Shown here piece by piece: positions 35,738 to 45,204 of a stretch of DNA of 64,000 bases. The position numbers and the translations under genes are program-made. Below the pieces are notes generated by a model. The model did not search any database and was not told the DNA's origin. It saw only the letters and a program-made list of their open reading frames with translations. The stretch spans positions 1 to 64,000 of the forward strand of contig JANQRI010000028.1 of NCBI GenBank assembly GCA_028284675.1. The letters are read 5' to 3'. Each line of letters begins with the position of its first letter. Position 1 is the first letter of the stretch. The stretch is from Gammaproteobacteria bacterium (GTDB lineage: Bacteria; Pseudomonadota; Gammaproteobacteria; HTCC5015).

Positions 35738-38116
35738 CTACCTTAAAAACCAGTCCAGCAAGGATTTACGACCACAGTCCACACTTGCGTCAGGCGCGGT
35801 GCCTATTATAAACGCCAATTGAACCGCATTGTCACATTTTACGCGACTTCGTTTACCTGTTGGCAGGTCAATCCAGAGATGTTCAATATTCCCCGGCACC
35901 GTTGTCTGCAGCGGACGCGTACTGATTTGGGCGATTAAATCCATCCAGACCGGCAATGCCCCGGTAGAGCCGGCCAGACCGGCGGATTCATTGTCATCCC
36001 GACCCACCCAAACCACTGCCAGATGCTGCCCGGTAAACCCCGCAAACCAACTGTCGCGATATTCATCGCTGGTACCGGTTTTGCCGGCTGCTTTCAGCGC
36101 AGGGAAACGCGCCCCCAACGCCTTCGCGGTACCCACTTCAACGACCTTTTGCAACAAATCATTAATCAGATAAACAGAGGCATTATCCAGAGTTTGCCTG
36201 ACCTGCAGGGAATAACGGGTCAGGCGGTTTCCGTCTGCGGTCAATACTTCACGAACACTGCGTAATGGCACCCGAAATCCACCGGCAGCCAAGGTTTGGT
36301 ACAGTTTTGTCACCTGTAATGGCGACAACTCCAACGCACCAAGTAACAACGACGGATAAGCCGGCGGAGGCTCATCCAATCCCATGTTAAGCAATGTTTC
36401 AATCACCTCTTCAACACCAAGCTCAAGCCCCAAATGCGCGGTGGCGGCATTATAGGAGTACACCAGGCCATGGAATAATGGGATCTCACCGTGAAATGTT
36501 TGATCATAATTGGCCGGCTCCCACACCTGACCGGTCGGCAAAGCCAACTCTAAAGGTACATCTTCAATGATTGAGCTGGAATTATACGTATCCGGGCGAC
36601 TTAACGCGGATAAATACACCGCGGGTTTTACTAATGAGCCGATCGGGCGTTTGGCATCCAGTGCACGATTAAACCCGGCATAGCTGGGATCACGATCACC
36701 AACCATCGCGAGAACTTCCGCGGTATCACTGGAGCTGACAACCACTGAACCCTGCAAAGTCCCGGAGGAAAGGCCTCGATACCCTTCAAGTGTTTGCAAA
36801 CGCTCGGACAACGCCCGCTCTGCAGCCTGCTGCACCAACGGATCCAACGTGGTAAAAATCCGCAACCCTTCACTGCGTAAATCTTCATCGCGATAATCAT
36901 CCTGTAACTGCCGCTTTACCAAATCAACGAATGCCGGATAAGACGACACGGTAAACGCACCACGCGGCCGCACTTCAAGCGGCGCCAGACGTGCCAACCG
37001 GGCCTCCTCATCAGTTAACATCTGTTCGGCCAGCATTTGCCCAATAACCAGATTACGCCGTTGTACCGCCCGCTCGGGATGCCGCCAGGGATTATAATAG
37101 GAAGGGCCTTTTACGACGCCGACCAGAAACGCAACCTGTTCAAGGCTCAGTTCTGTCAGCGGGCGATCAAAATAAAAACGACTTGCCAATGCAAAGCCAT
37201 GTATTGCCCGCTCACCTTCCTGGCCGAGATAAACCTCATTCAGATATGCCTCAAGAATATCCGGCTTGTCATAGTGCAACTCAAGCAACAAAGCCATTAA
37301 TGCCTCTACCGCTTTACGCCGCAATGTACGCTCGTTACTGAGAAAAAAGTTTTTTACCAGCTGCTGAGTCAGGGTGCTGCCACCCTGCACCGCCGCGCCG
37401 GCGCGCAAATTCGCGGCCATAGCCCTCACGATCGAGGTCGGCTTAAGACCATGGTGCTGATAAAAATCCTGGTCTTCTACCGCCAGCAATGCTTCGATTA
37501 ACAACTGCGGCGCCTGATCAAGGCGAATCAGGTCACGATCCTCTTTATGCGACGGATAGATGGTTGCAATCTGCGCCGGCTCCAAACGCAACAAACTCAC
37601 TTCGGTACCCGTATTGATATCCAGAATCTCAACAACTTCAGAACCGGAAAACATGACTGTAAGCTTGCGCGCCGGCTCCAGCGCATCCCAATAGGTAAAT
37701 CCGCGGGTATTCAACACCACCGCACCACCCAAAATCTTGTAGGTCCCCGGAGCCTCGTCACCCTGACGATAATTCAAAAACTGCAATTCCTGCAGTAACG
37801 CTTTTTTATTCAGCGCCTGCCCGGCATAAATTTCCAGCGGACGTGCATACACACGTGCCGGCAATGCCCAGCGCTTGCCTTCAAATTTTTTACGAATTTG
37901 AGTATCAAGGTATACGCAATACAAAATTAACCCAAGCAGAATTGATACGAAAATACCGCCGAGGCCAATATACCACTGCTGTCGTTTCGAGAGATTATGC
38001 TTAACGCCGCGCTTGCGACTACCGGGCTTTTTTTTCCTGCGTTTGTTTTTTTTAAGCGGCATAGGTTGGCTACAGGGTTGATTATCCCCCAAATTTGCGC
38101 CGAAATTATAGCTCAA
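35738..38116 (-). CDS. mrcB: bifunctional penicillin-binding protein 1B
   Basis: A 792-residue class A PBP that polymerises and cross-links peptidoglycan. A basic cytoplasmic tail (KKNKRRKKKPGSRKR) precedes one membrane segment (about 50-70) and a UB2H-like region. The glycosyltransferase domain shows AVEDQDFYQHHG, GGSTLTQQLVKN and RKAVEALMALLLE. The transpeptidase shows SLVK (the Ser-x-x-Lys site), SYN and KTGTS. The N-terminus and overall order resemble PBP1B more than PBP1A. An internal ATG at 38062 (MPLKKNK) could also be used. Confidence 0.94.
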   Translation of the reverse strand: MSYNFGANLGDNQPCSQPMPLKKNKRRKKKPGSRKRGVKHNLSKRQQWYIGLGGIFVSILLGLILYCVYLDTQIRKKFEGKRWALPARVYARPLEIYAGQALNKKALLQELQFLNYRQGDEAPGTYKILGGAVVLNTRGFTYWDALEPARKLTVMFSGSEVVEILDINTGTEVSLLRLEPAQIATIYPSHKEDRDLIRLDQAPQLLIEALLAVEDQDFYQHHGLKPTSIVRAMAANLRAGAAVQGGSTLTQQLVKNFFLSNERTLRRKAVEALMALLLELHYDKPDILEAYLNEVYLGQEGERAIHGFALASRFYFDRPLTELSLEQVAFLVGVVKGPSYYNPWRHPERAVQRRNLVIGQMLAEQMLTDEEARLARLAPLEVRPRGAFTVSSYPAFVDLVKRQLQDDYRDEDLRSEGLRIFTTLDPLVQQAAERALSERLQTLEGYRGLSSGTLQGSVVVSSSDTAEVLAMVGDRDPSYAGFNRALDAKRPIGSLVKPAVYLSALSRPDTYNSSSIIEDVPLELALPTGQVWEPANYDQTFHGEIPLFHGLVYSYNAATAHLGLELGVEEVIETLLNMGLDEPPPAYPSLLLGALELSPLQVTKLYQTLAAGGFRVPLRSVREVLTADGNRLTRYSLQVRQTLDNASVYLINDLLQKVVEVGTAKALGARFPALKAAGKTGTSDEYRDSWFAGFTGQHLAVVWVGRDDNESAGLAGSTGALPVWMDLIAQISTRPLQTTVPGNIEHLWIDLPTGKRSRVKCDNAVQLAFIIGTAPDASVDCGRKSLLDWFLR

Positions 38117-38257
38117 CCGGCACAGTCAGTTAAAGAACAAAAAATCCGCTGCATTGACCACAAAACAATCTCCGACAGATGTTTAATGGTATTCCAAAAT
38201 CTTTCGTGTTAGCCTAGCAAAAACTGTAACAGGGTTTGCATTTCGGAGAACCAGTGA

Positions 38258-40537
38258 ATGACGTTCACGGGCGGCAGTGAACATATTATTAATGCCGTAT
38301 GGCTTGCCAAATTTTTTATTCTGCTTGGAATCTGCGGCATAGCAGGTTGGTATTACACAACCACTTTTAAAACCGATTACAAACTTCGGGCCACCCTGGC
38401 CTTGATGCTGGGCCTACATATCATTCCCCTGCTGGCGGTTTTGCATGTCAGACTTTCCAGCGGATCTTTTTTGATCACCTCATTTGCATTCGGCCTGCTT
38501 GGATATCTCATTCATACAGCAGGTTCAAAGAATCAATCCTGCCATAATCGCAAAACAGGCCTGCCAACCACCGCTTTATTCATTCTTACTCCAACCATAG
38601 CGTTTCTGATCGCCATTACAAAGTTGGGGATGATTTCGCACTGGGATCATATGCTTGCACCGGCAGTCTATGTTTTGGATTACGCCAAAACCGGCCACCC
38701 CTATTCAGAGTGGGTCTATAACCTGAACTATGGCCGCTGGGTGCTCTCTCAACAAACTACAGCAATATCGCTTGATGCATTCGAAATGATATGGTTCGGC
38801 AGTTTCACCGCAACATTGTCAAAGTACGTCACACTGCTGCAGTTTTTGCTCATTGCCGCACTTGTAAGCAAGCCTTTACGTTGGCCGGCCGTTATTTTTT
38901 TAGCGGTGATATTTATTTTTGTGGTCGAACAAACCGTATTTTTCAGACCGCATATTTATATCGGGCTACTACTTGTAATCATTATTTTACTCCAGCAAAA
39001 AAATGAAAAATCGTTTTTATCCTTAGCTATCTTATTCATTGCGATACTGCTGGCAAAACGCGACGGTTTAATAATAGCGCCGCTAATCGCGGTATTTTTC
39101 TTCAATCGCCGACTCAGCTTACTTATTGCTGCCATTGGAGTCCCGTTATTAATACTTGGGGGCACCATTGCCAAAATCGGCGGCGAACCAGTCGCAGCAC
39201 TGTTATGGAAAAGCATAATAGAAGGTTCCACTTTAACATCAACAACAATGCTGCTTTCCAAACAAAACTTTTATCTGCCATTACTGTTTTCATGTATCGT
39301 TTATTTTCTGTTTAGAAAAAAATTAAAACTGGATAATATCTTTATATCGATACTGGCCGTATCTGCGGTAATATTTCTCTCAGCGATTATCCTGACAGGC
39401 AACGACCAATACAATTTTGGGACAATTAACCGAAAAATCACCTATTTTCTAATGCCGGTCATCGCATTGCTTGTTTATCAAATCAGCGATCACATTTTCA
39501 AAAACCAAACTTCAAGCACGCTCTATCAATCTGCACGCGCATTTATCACCAACTTCAAAATTGATACGATACCCCCTAAAGAAAAAATAATAGCGGCAGT
39601 AAAATTCAGCTGCATCGTATTTATTGTATATTCAGTGATAATATCAACCGTTCCGCTCGCCACTCATTTGAACTACAGTTACAAAAACACTGTGGGCTGG
39701 ACCCGTTCGGTGGTTGAGAATGTCGACCTTTACCGGTCATTCTTTCCAAAGTCCGCGAATTTAAAGATCGGTTTCTTTTACGAAGACCCGAAATCATTTA
39801 AGTCCACACCTTTTAAAGACCTGAACTTGTATAAATTTCCGTTTGTACAAGCTTACAATGGTGAAGATTTAAATATCTCAGACCAGATTGATGATTTAAA
39901 AGACCGGGACGTGGTATTCGTATCTCACGAAGTCGATAAACCAAGCTGCAAGCAACTGGCCGACGCACTGGAACTTCCGATCAGGCATTTATACGGCGGA
40001 ATGAAAGTATTGTTATCAGAAAAAGGCCTGCATTATTTTAATAAAAAATACATTTTCACCAAACTGGATGGCACGCCGGTTGATGACTTTCTGACTGAAA
40101 TATTTCTACAGGAAGACAATATCAAATGGAACACCAATGACGGGTTCAGATCTTATTTCACAACCTGGAACCCCACATATTATCAGTATAAAGTGGTATG
40201 GCCTGCTGATGAAAAATCCTGGGCAGCGCCCGCAAAGTTTACACTGAAAAACCCCGGTAAACTGTATATACAGGCCATCTCATTTAAACCACATCACTTG
40301 GGGGATAAGCTGCCGACATCAATTGAAGTGGAAACCCCAGCAGGGTCTGCCCATTATGAACTGGAGTCTTTGTCTTCTTCTAAACCGTTTTTTATACCTG
40401 TCCAGACCCGCGGCCCGGTTACATTAAGAATGTATGGCGATGGAGAAGCCAGCCCGTTTTGGAAGGCTCCGTATTTCAGCATATTCAACATATCGGCATT
40501 AGCCTTATGCGAGACCCCACATTGCAAGCTGAATTAG
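38258..40537 (+). CDS. large polytopic membrane protein (possible GT-C)
   Basis: A 759-residue protein I do not recognise. Residues 1-480 contain about ten to twelve hydrophobic helices with short loops. The loop around residue 135 contains HWDHMLAPAVYVLDYAKTGHP, and later there is a LLAKRDGLI segment. This arrangement resembles GT-C-type glycosyltransferases. The C-terminal third (about 490-759) is soluble and probably periplasmic, ending in a beta-rich part. Divergent from mrcB, with 141 bp between starts. Its stop overlaps the end of the convergent EAL-HDOD gene by 4 bp. Function is open. Confidence 0.75.
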   Translation: MTFTGGSEHIINAVWLAKFFILLGICGIAGWYYTTTFKTDYKLRATLALMLGLHIIPLLAVLHVRLSSGSFLITSFAFGLLGYLIHTAGSKNQSCHNRKTGLPTTALFILTPTIAFLIAITKLGMISHWDHMLAPAVYVLDYAKTGHPYSEWVYNLNYGRWVLSQQTTAISLDAFEMIWFGSFTATLSKYVTLLQFLLIAALVSKPLRWPAVIFLAVIFIFVVEQTVFFRPHIYIGLLLVIIILLQQKNEKSFLSLAILFIAILLAKRDGLIIAPLIAVFFFNRRLSLLIAAIGVPLLILGGTIAKIGGEPVAALLWKSIIEGSTLTSTTMLLSKQNFYLPLLFSCIVYFLFRKKLKLDNIFISILAVSAVIFLSAIILTGNDQYNFGTINRKITYFLMPVIALLVYQISDHIFKNQTSSTLYQSARAFITNFKIDTIPPKEKIIAAVKFSCIVFIVYSVIISTVPLATHLNYSYKNTVGWTRSVVENVDLYRSFFPKSANLKIGFFYEDPKSFKSTPFKDLNLYKFPFVQAYNGEDLNISDQIDDLKDRDVVFVSHEVDKPSCKQLADALELPIRHLYGGMKVLLSEKGLHYFNKKYIFTKLDGTPVDDFLTEIFLQEDNIKWNTNDGFRSYFTTWNPTYYQYKVVWPADEKSWAAPAKFTLKNPGKLYIQAISFKPHHLGDKLPTSIEVETPAGSAHYELESLSSSKPFFIPVQTRGPVTLRMYGDGEASPFWKAPYFSIFNISALALCETPHCKLN

Positions 40538-41772
40538 AGCGTACTCATCAGATCAGTTGCCCAAATAAAAGCTTTGTAAGAAGACTCGGAGATAGCCTCT
40601 GCATCCACGGAGTGAAACCGCATTTTTTCCCAGTTGGATTTTTCACAGTTAACAACACATTCCAGCGCTTCACCCATCGGCCCGTTCTTATTTAATATTG
40701 CTGACTTAATTTCATCGCTTAACGGTAACTCAGCCAGAATCTTTTCAAGCGGCTGTTGCAGCAAGGTATCCAATGCCGAAAACAAGCCCACGGTAAAATA
40801 GCTCTCTAACGGCTGCAAGTTTGCATGTTCTGCCAGCAACTCACACATCCTCGCCCGTACCACAGTCAACTCCAATAATGCGACCGGACAATCATCCATA
40901 CTGCTTAATGCCAGCATCGCAACCCAGCTACGCAGGCGGTCCCGGCCAATTAACACCAATGCCTGCTGAATTGATTCCACTTCATTCGGCAAACCAAAGA
41001 ACGTCGAGTTAATCAGCTTCATCAATTTATAGCTGATAGAAACATCCCGACTGACAACATTTTCGGTTTGATTAAAATCAAAATCGTCTTTATATAAAAT
41101 CGACAACAGGCTCATCACCACCAATTTACTGCTGGACAGGCTTTTGGTTGCATAGGTTTGCGGCTTCGCCAGCAAATAACCCTGGCAATATGAAAACCCC
41201 ATATCACGGTAATAATCAAACTCCTGGCGATTTTCGACCTTTAATGACAGCAACGAAAGGTTTTTGAATTTTTTAATTTGTTTAACAAACTTACTTAATG
41301 CGGCCTGATCAACATGGCGCACATCGACTTTCAGAATATCCACTACCGACAATAGCGGCAAAATCGCTTCATGGAATTTAAAATTATCGATCGCAAGCTT
41401 AAAGCCGGCAGCCTTCAGCTTATGGATATCCCCGATAGCCGCCGCAGTAATCTGCAGGTCACCCGGAATTTCCAGAATAATCCGCTCCTGGGGCAACGGC
41501 AAAGTATGCGCTTTGCCCAAAAACCACTCGGATAAATTGATTGCAGCAAGCCGTTTACCGACCAGATTCTCCAGCCCCATATCCAGAAAACTGTTCAGCA
41601 TTACCTCAGCCGTGGCGTTGTCTTTGCCAATTTCTTCAATGCTTTGATCATGGGAGCGAAACAGCAACTCATACGCGTAAATGCCCATCTGTTTATTATA
41701 GATGGGCTGACGCGCAACCATGACCTCTTTAAAAAAATCGCTTTGCTGCTCGGTGTTTTCGGCAACACTCAT
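40534..41772 (-). CDS. EAL-HDOD signalling protein
   Basis: A 412-residue cytoplasmic protein of the YuxH type. An EAL-like domain (about residues 15-205) shows ARQPIYNKQMGIYAYELLFR at the start but degenerate catalytic positions (for example LEIPGD, LAIDNF), so it probably lacks phosphodiesterase activity. An HDOD domain (about 210-400) shows SYKLMKLINSTFFGLP and IQQALVLIGRDRLRSWVAM. Such proteins act in cyclic-di-GMP or stress signalling, often controlling motility. 73 bp downstream of the SIMPL gene, with no clear operon signal. Confidence 0.9.
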   Translation of the reverse strand: MSVAENTEQQSDFFKEVMVARQPIYNKQMGIYAYELLFRSHDQSIEEIGKDNATAEVMLNSFLDMGLENLVGKRLAAINLSEWFLGKAHTLPLPQERIILEIPGDLQITAAAIGDIHKLKAAGFKLAIDNFKFHEAILPLLSVVDILKVDVRHVDQAALSKFVKQIKKFKNLSLLSLKVENRQEFDYYRDMGFSYCQGYLLAKPQTYATKSLSSSKLVVMSLLSILYKDDFDFNQTENVVSRDVSISYKLMKLINSTFFGLPNEVESIQQALVLIGRDRLRSWVAMLALSSMDDCPVALLELTVVRARMCELLAEHANLQPLESYFTVGLFSALDTLLQQPLEKILAELPLSDEIKSAILNKNGPMGEALECVVNCEKSNWEKMRFHSVDAEAISESSYKAFIWATDLMSTL

Positions 41773-41845
41773 CGGCTGGTTTCCAGATTTAAGGAGCTAC
41801 CCGGAAACTATCGACCTTTAAGACAAAGTGCTTTAATTCAGCACA

Positions 41846-42532
41846 TTATTGCAGGCGAATACTACCATTCGCGGTTACGGTTAATTCACTGCTGCCGGCT
41901 TCAACCGCGGGCGCGGCGGCCGCTTTGGAAAACATCACAGACTCATCCTGACGGGCATAGACTCTTGGGCGATACTGCCCATGAGTGTTGATATTCAGGC
42001 GAACAACTTCATAGGACTTGGCCGACATGGTTTTACGCACCAGTTCGGATCGCGCCTTGAACGCCTGCAAAGCCTGTTTGATCAATGCATCCTCGGCTTT
42101 TTTACGCGTTTCGGCGGTCGGTTTAAAGCGCATATTCTTAACCTGCAAACGTTTTTGCAGCTTGCCGACCATATCGCTTAATGCCGGGATATCGGCGCTT
42201 TTAATCTCAAGCTGCTGGGATGCGCGCCAGCCGCTGACGCGTTGTTTTTCGTAAACCGGATAAGAGGTATATGCAAGACTCCGCGCTTTTAAAGCTGATT
42301 TGTTTTTAAGCTGCTGTAACGCCCATTTCATATCCGTGTTGACCGCAGTTGCGAGGGCGGCCGGATTAACATGCTGCTTTTCCACCGCAAGCAATACATG
42401 CATTTCATCATTATCAACTTCCGCGCTGGCCTGCGCTTCCAGGCTGAATACATTAAACAGCTGCTCATTATCCGCAAAAACCGAGAAGCTTGCGCAACAC
42501 AGTAAAAACATCACACTCAGGTGTTTTTTCAT
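41846..42532 (-). CDS. SIMPL-domain (DUF541) periplasmic protein
   Basis: A 228-residue secreted protein with a signal peptide (MKKHLSVMFLLCCASFSVFA). The SIMPL domain covers the rest: ASAEVDNDEMHV near the N-terminus, YPVYEKQRVSGWRASQQLEIKS in the middle and ELTVTANGSIRLQ at the end. Its precise role is unknown; related proteins are linked to oxidative-stress tolerance. Starts 24 bp after the clpB stop, so it may be transcribed from the clpB heat-shock promoter. Confidence 0.88.
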   Translation of the reverse strand: MKKHLSVMFLLCCASFSVFADNEQLFNVFSLEAQASAEVDNDEMHVLLAVEKQHVNPAALATAVNTDMKWALQQLKNKSALKARSLAYTSYPVYEKQRVSGWRASQQLEIKSADIPALSDMVGKLQKRLQVKNMRFKPTAETRKKAEDALIKQALQAFKARSELVRKTMSAKSYEVVRLNINTHGQYRPRVYARQDESVMFSKAAAAPAVEAGSSELTVTANGSIRLQ

Positions 42533-42556
42533 ATCTCCCCCAATATCTTCAGATTG

Positions 42557-45145
42557 TTATGTGCCGGACGCAGTAAACTCAAAACCCAGATCATGCGCAT
42601 CAACCGTGATGGTTTCACCGGCGGTAAATTTCCCTTCCAATATATTTTTTGCCAACGGATTTTCAATATGCTGCTGAATCGCACGTTTCAACGGTCTCGC
42701 ACCGTACACCGGATCGAAGCCGGTCTCACTGAGCCGGTCCAGCGCTTTATCGCTGACCGCAAGATTAATATCACGCTCAGCCAGCCGCTTGCGCAAATAA
42801 TCTAACTGAATATCAGCAATTTTGCGAATCTGTTCTTTCGCGAGCGGGTGAAATACCACAGCCTCATCAACGCGGTTGATAAACTCAGGCCGAAAATGAT
42901 TCCCAACAATTTCCATGACCGCGGATTTCATTTGCTGATAATTGCCTTCCCCGGCCAGATCCTGAATTTCCTGGCTGCCGAGATTCGATGTCATCACGAT
43001 CACGGTGTTACGGAAGTCCACCGTACGACCATGGCCATCGGTCAGACGGCCGTCATCCAGCACTTGCAACAGAATATTGAACACATCCGGATGTGATTTT
43101 TCTATTTCGTCGAGCAGAATCACCGAATACGGTTTACGCCGCACCGCTTCGGTCAGATAACCGCCTTCTTCATAGCCGACATAACCGGGCGGTGCACCAA
43201 TCAACCGCGCGACCGAATGCTTCTCCATAAATTCGGACATATCGATCCGCACCATCGCCTCTTCGGTATCAAACAGAAACTCCGCCAATGCTTTGGTCAA
43301 TTCGGTTTTACCGACACCGGTCGGCCCCAAAAATAAAAACGAACCGTTCGGCCGGTTCGGATCAGCCAAACCCGCGCGTGAGCGCCGAATCGCATTCGAT
43401 ACCGCATCCACTGCTTCGGTTTGTCCGATTACACGCTTAGCCAACGCGTCCTCCATCCGTAGCAGTTTATCGCGTTCACCTTCAAGCATTTTGGCCACCG
43501 GAATACCGGTCCATTTGGACACCACTTCAGCAACCTCATCTTCGGTAACCTTATTGCGTAATAAACGCGCACCTTCCTGCGCGGCAGTCTCATTTCCGGA
43601 GGCCTGTAATTGTTTTTCCAGCACCGGAATATGTCCATACTGCAGTTCCGACATACGCGCCAGATCACCGGCCCGACGCGCGGTTTCGAGTTCCACCCGG
43701 GCCCGGTCCAGCGCCTCTTTAATATGCGCGGCACCTTCGACTGCAGACTTCTCGGCTTTCCAGATTTCCTCCAGATCCGCGTATTGCTTTTCCAGTTCGG
43801 CAACTTCCTGCTCCAATACCTCCAGGCGCTTTTTTGATGCCTCATCCGATTCTTTTTTTAAGGCTTCGCGTTCAATCTTCAACTGAATCAAACGCCGGTC
43901 GAGTTTATCCATTTGCTCAGGCTTGGAATCAATTTCCATCCGAATGCGACTTGCAGCCTCGTCAATCAAATCAATCGCCTTATCGGGCAACTGCCGGTCG
44001 GTGATATAGCGGTGTGACAGGGTCGCGGCCGACACAATCGCCGGATCAGTGATATCCACGCCATGATGGACTTCATAGCGTTCTTTTAAACCACGCAAAA
44101 TCGCAATCGTATCCGCAACACCCGGCTCATCGACCAGAATTTTTTGAAAGCGCCGCTCCAAGGCTGCATCTTTTTCAATATTTTCGCGATATTCATCCAA
44201 AGTTGTCGCGCCAATGCAATGCAGTTCGCCGCGCGCAAGCGCCGGCTTTAACATATTACCGGCATCCATTGCGCCTTCGGCTTTGCCGGCACCGACCATC
44301 GTATGAATTTCATCGATAAACAGCACAATCTGACCTTCCTGTTTCGCCAGATCTTTCAACACCGCTTTCAAACGTTCTTCAAATTCGCCGCGATATTTCG
44401 CGCCGGCAATCAATGCGCCCAGATCCAGCGACAACAGCCGTTTGTTTTTCAATCCTTCGGGCACTTCACCGTTTACAATTCGCTGTGCAAGACCTTCAAC
44501 GATCGCGGTCTTGCCGACACCGGGCTCACCGATCAATACGGGATTGTTTTTTGTACGCCGTTGCAACACCTGAACCGCGCGCCGGATTTCATCATCGCGC
44601 CCGATCACCGGATCAAGCTTGTTCTGCTCGGCCCGCTCGGTCAGATCAATCGTGTATTTTTGTAAGGCCTGACGGCTGTCTTCCGCGTTCGGGTCACTGA
44701 CCGTCTCACCGCTGCGCAATTCATTGATTAATGTTTCAATCCGGTCTTTGCGCACCCCGGCTTTTTTCAGCATATCCGTCAACGCGCCGCCGACCTCCAG
44801 CACCGCGAGCAAAAACAATTCGCTGGAGATAAACTGATCTTTGCGCTGTTGCGCAAGCTTATCGGTCACATTGAACACGCGACCCAGATCATTGGATACC
44901 TGAACATCACCGGCATTACCCTGAATCTGTGGTTGCCGGTCCAGGTATTCATTGATTTGCGAACGCAATAAATTAACGTTCACATCGGCCCGGATCAGCA
45001 AATGCCGTATCGAGCTGTCCTGCTGATTTAGCATCGCCGCCATTAAATGGACCGGCTCGATAAACTGATGATCACGACCAATCGCCAGCGACTGCGCATC
45101 GCTAAGCGCCATTTGCAGTTTATTGGTGAATTTTTCCATTCGCAT
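42557..45145 (-). CDS. clpB: protein disaggregase ClpB
   Basis: An 862-residue Hsp100 hexamer that rescues aggregated proteins with DnaK. The N-domain (1-145, DAQSLAIGRDHQFIEPVHL), NBD1 with GEPGVGKT and IDEIHTM, the long coiled-coil middle domain (about 410-525) and NBD2 with GPTGVGKTEL and LLDEIEKSHPDVF are intact, as is the C-terminal VYGARPLKRAIQ. I use the ATG at 45145 (MRMEKF), with GAGG 6 bp upstream; the frame opens 12 bp earlier at a TTG. A sigma-32-like promoter lies about 30 bp upstream. Confidence 0.97.
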   Translation of the reverse strand: MRMEKFTNKLQMALSDAQSLAIGRDHQFIEPVHLMAAMLNQQDSSIRHLLIRADVNVNLLRSQINEYLDRQPQIQGNAGDVQVSNDLGRVFNVTDKLAQQRKDQFISSELFLLAVLEVGGALTDMLKKAGVRKDRIETLINELRSGETVSDPNAEDSRQALQKYTIDLTERAEQNKLDPVIGRDDEIRRAVQVLQRRTKNNPVLIGEPGVGKTAIVEGLAQRIVNGEVPEGLKNKRLLSLDLGALIAGAKYRGEFEERLKAVLKDLAKQEGQIVLFIDEIHTMVGAGKAEGAMDAGNMLKPALARGELHCIGATTLDEYRENIEKDAALERRFQKILVDEPGVADTIAILRGLKERYEVHHGVDITDPAIVSAATLSHRYITDRQLPDKAIDLIDEAASRIRMEIDSKPEQMDKLDRRLIQLKIEREALKKESDEASKKRLEVLEQEVAELEKQYADLEEIWKAEKSAVEGAAHIKEALDRARVELETARRAGDLARMSELQYGHIPVLEKQLQASGNETAAQEGARLLRNKVTEDEVAEVVSKWTGIPVAKMLEGERDKLLRMEDALAKRVIGQTEAVDAVSNAIRRSRAGLADPNRPNGSFLFLGPTGVGKTELTKALAEFLFDTEEAMVRIDMSEFMEKHSVARLIGAPPGYVGYEEGGYLTEAVRRKPYSVILLDEIEKSHPDVFNILLQVLDDGRLTDGHGRTVDFRNTVIVMTSNLGSQEIQDLAGEGNYQQMKSAVMEIVGNHFRPEFINRVDEAVVFHPLAKEQIRKIADIQLDYLRKRLAERDINLAVSDKALDRLSETGFDPVYGARPLKRAIQQHIENPLAKNILEGKFTAGETITVDAHDLGFEFTASGT

Positions 45146-45175
45146 ATTCGGCCTCAATTACCGGGATATGCGTTT

Positions 45176-45204
45176 ATTATGCGGGCAATCGTTAATCTTT
45201 CAAG
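45176..45204 (-). promoter_or_regulatory. sigma-32-type heat-shock promoter of clpB
   Basis: On the minus strand CTTGAAA (45204-45198) is followed after 12 bp by CCCGCATAAT (45185-45176), close to the sigma-32 consensus CTTGAAA/CCCCATNTA. The -35 box overlaps the TGA stop codon of giant gene B2. Confidence 0.7.

Noticed and set aside
43293..43886. Plus-strand ORF within clpB
   Set aside because: Antisense shadow of the highly conserved clpB; low-complexity Ser-rich translation.
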